A stretch of DNA of 64,000 nt from UBA2365 sp964594045 (lineage in GTDB: Bacteria > Bacteroidota > Bacteroidia > Chitinophagales > Saprospiraceae), in the NCBI GenBank assembly GCA_964594045.1, contig CAZQKR010000021.1, positions 11,406 through 75,405 of the forward strand. The letters are read 5' to 3'. A program made the translations under genes and the position numbers. Numbering within the stretch: the first letter of the stretch is position 1; each line of letters opens with the position of its first letter. The notes under the pieces were generated by a model. That model was not told where the DNA came from and searched no databases. It saw nothing but the letters and a program-made list of their open reading frames with translations. Shown one piece after another: positions 63,983 through 64,000 of the stretch.

Positions 63983-64000
63983 TTCACTAAGCCACATATA

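Overview
The window comes from a Bacteroidota chromosome, most plausibly a member of the Saprospiria or a related gliding or T9SS-bearing lineage. The evidence is a set of type IX secretion parts (GldJ, a PorP/SprF-like protein, the sortase PorU), cargo proteins ending in type A sorting domains, a Porin_10-like porin, the long NusB form, a FecI/FecR pair, and promoters of the TTG-N19-21-TAnnTTTG type. Base composition is moderately AT-rich and even across the window. I see no integrase, transposase or phage gene and no tRNA.

Region by region. 1-5.1 kb: fabI, a porin, a LOG-family protein and an NtrC-like regulator without a DNA-binding domain. 5.7-8.3 kb: recR and a glycosyltransferase fused to a degenerate sugar-transferase module. 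8.9-16.6 kb: an OmpA-type protein, a ureohydrolase-fold protein that has lost its metal ligands, murF, gldJ and a PorP/SprF protein. 16.8-22.1 kb: an acyl-CoA carboxylase beta subunit and a small surface-polysaccharide cluster (O-antigen polymerase-like, Stealth phosphotransferase, glycosyltransferase). 22.1-27.3 kb: a DUF190 protein with the fluoride channel CrcB, a palindromic repeat cluster, a YyaL/DUF255 protein, an enoyl-CoA hydratase and nusB.

27.3-28.35 kb is a roughly 1-kb non-coding block made of two octamer-based repeat arrays, one of them with 10 embedded hairpins and the other split by a 140-bp inverted-repeat element. The RNase P RNA gene follows immediately. 28.8-40.1 kb: porU, the hydrogenase maturation pair hypD-hypE and two large T9SS cargo proteins, one a probable zinc metalloprotease with a beta-helix. 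40.8-45.2 kb: a PepSY-type membrane protein, a thiamine-binding protein, mnmA, msrB, a beta-barrel protein and an RRM protein with a clear promoter and terminator.

45.7-51.0 kb holds a complete NAD-linked [NiFe] hydrogenase (hoxF-hoxU-hoxY-hoxH) and its maturation protease hoxW. Together with hypD-hypE about 10 kb away, it lets the cell couple H2 oxidation or evolution to the NAD(H) pool; hypA, hypB, hypC and hypF are not in the window. 51.2-64 kb: an ECF sigma/anti-sigma pair, a thioredoxin-like lipid-envelope protein, pyrR-pyrB, glnS, argS, an exported amidohydrolase and several unassigned envelope proteins.

Most of the genes are ordinary housekeeping and envelope genes. The least explained structures are the repeat blocks at 22.98-23.15 kb and 27.33-28.35 kb. 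The first carries compensatory base changes in its hairpins. The second has spacing that follows 44 + 8n exactly.
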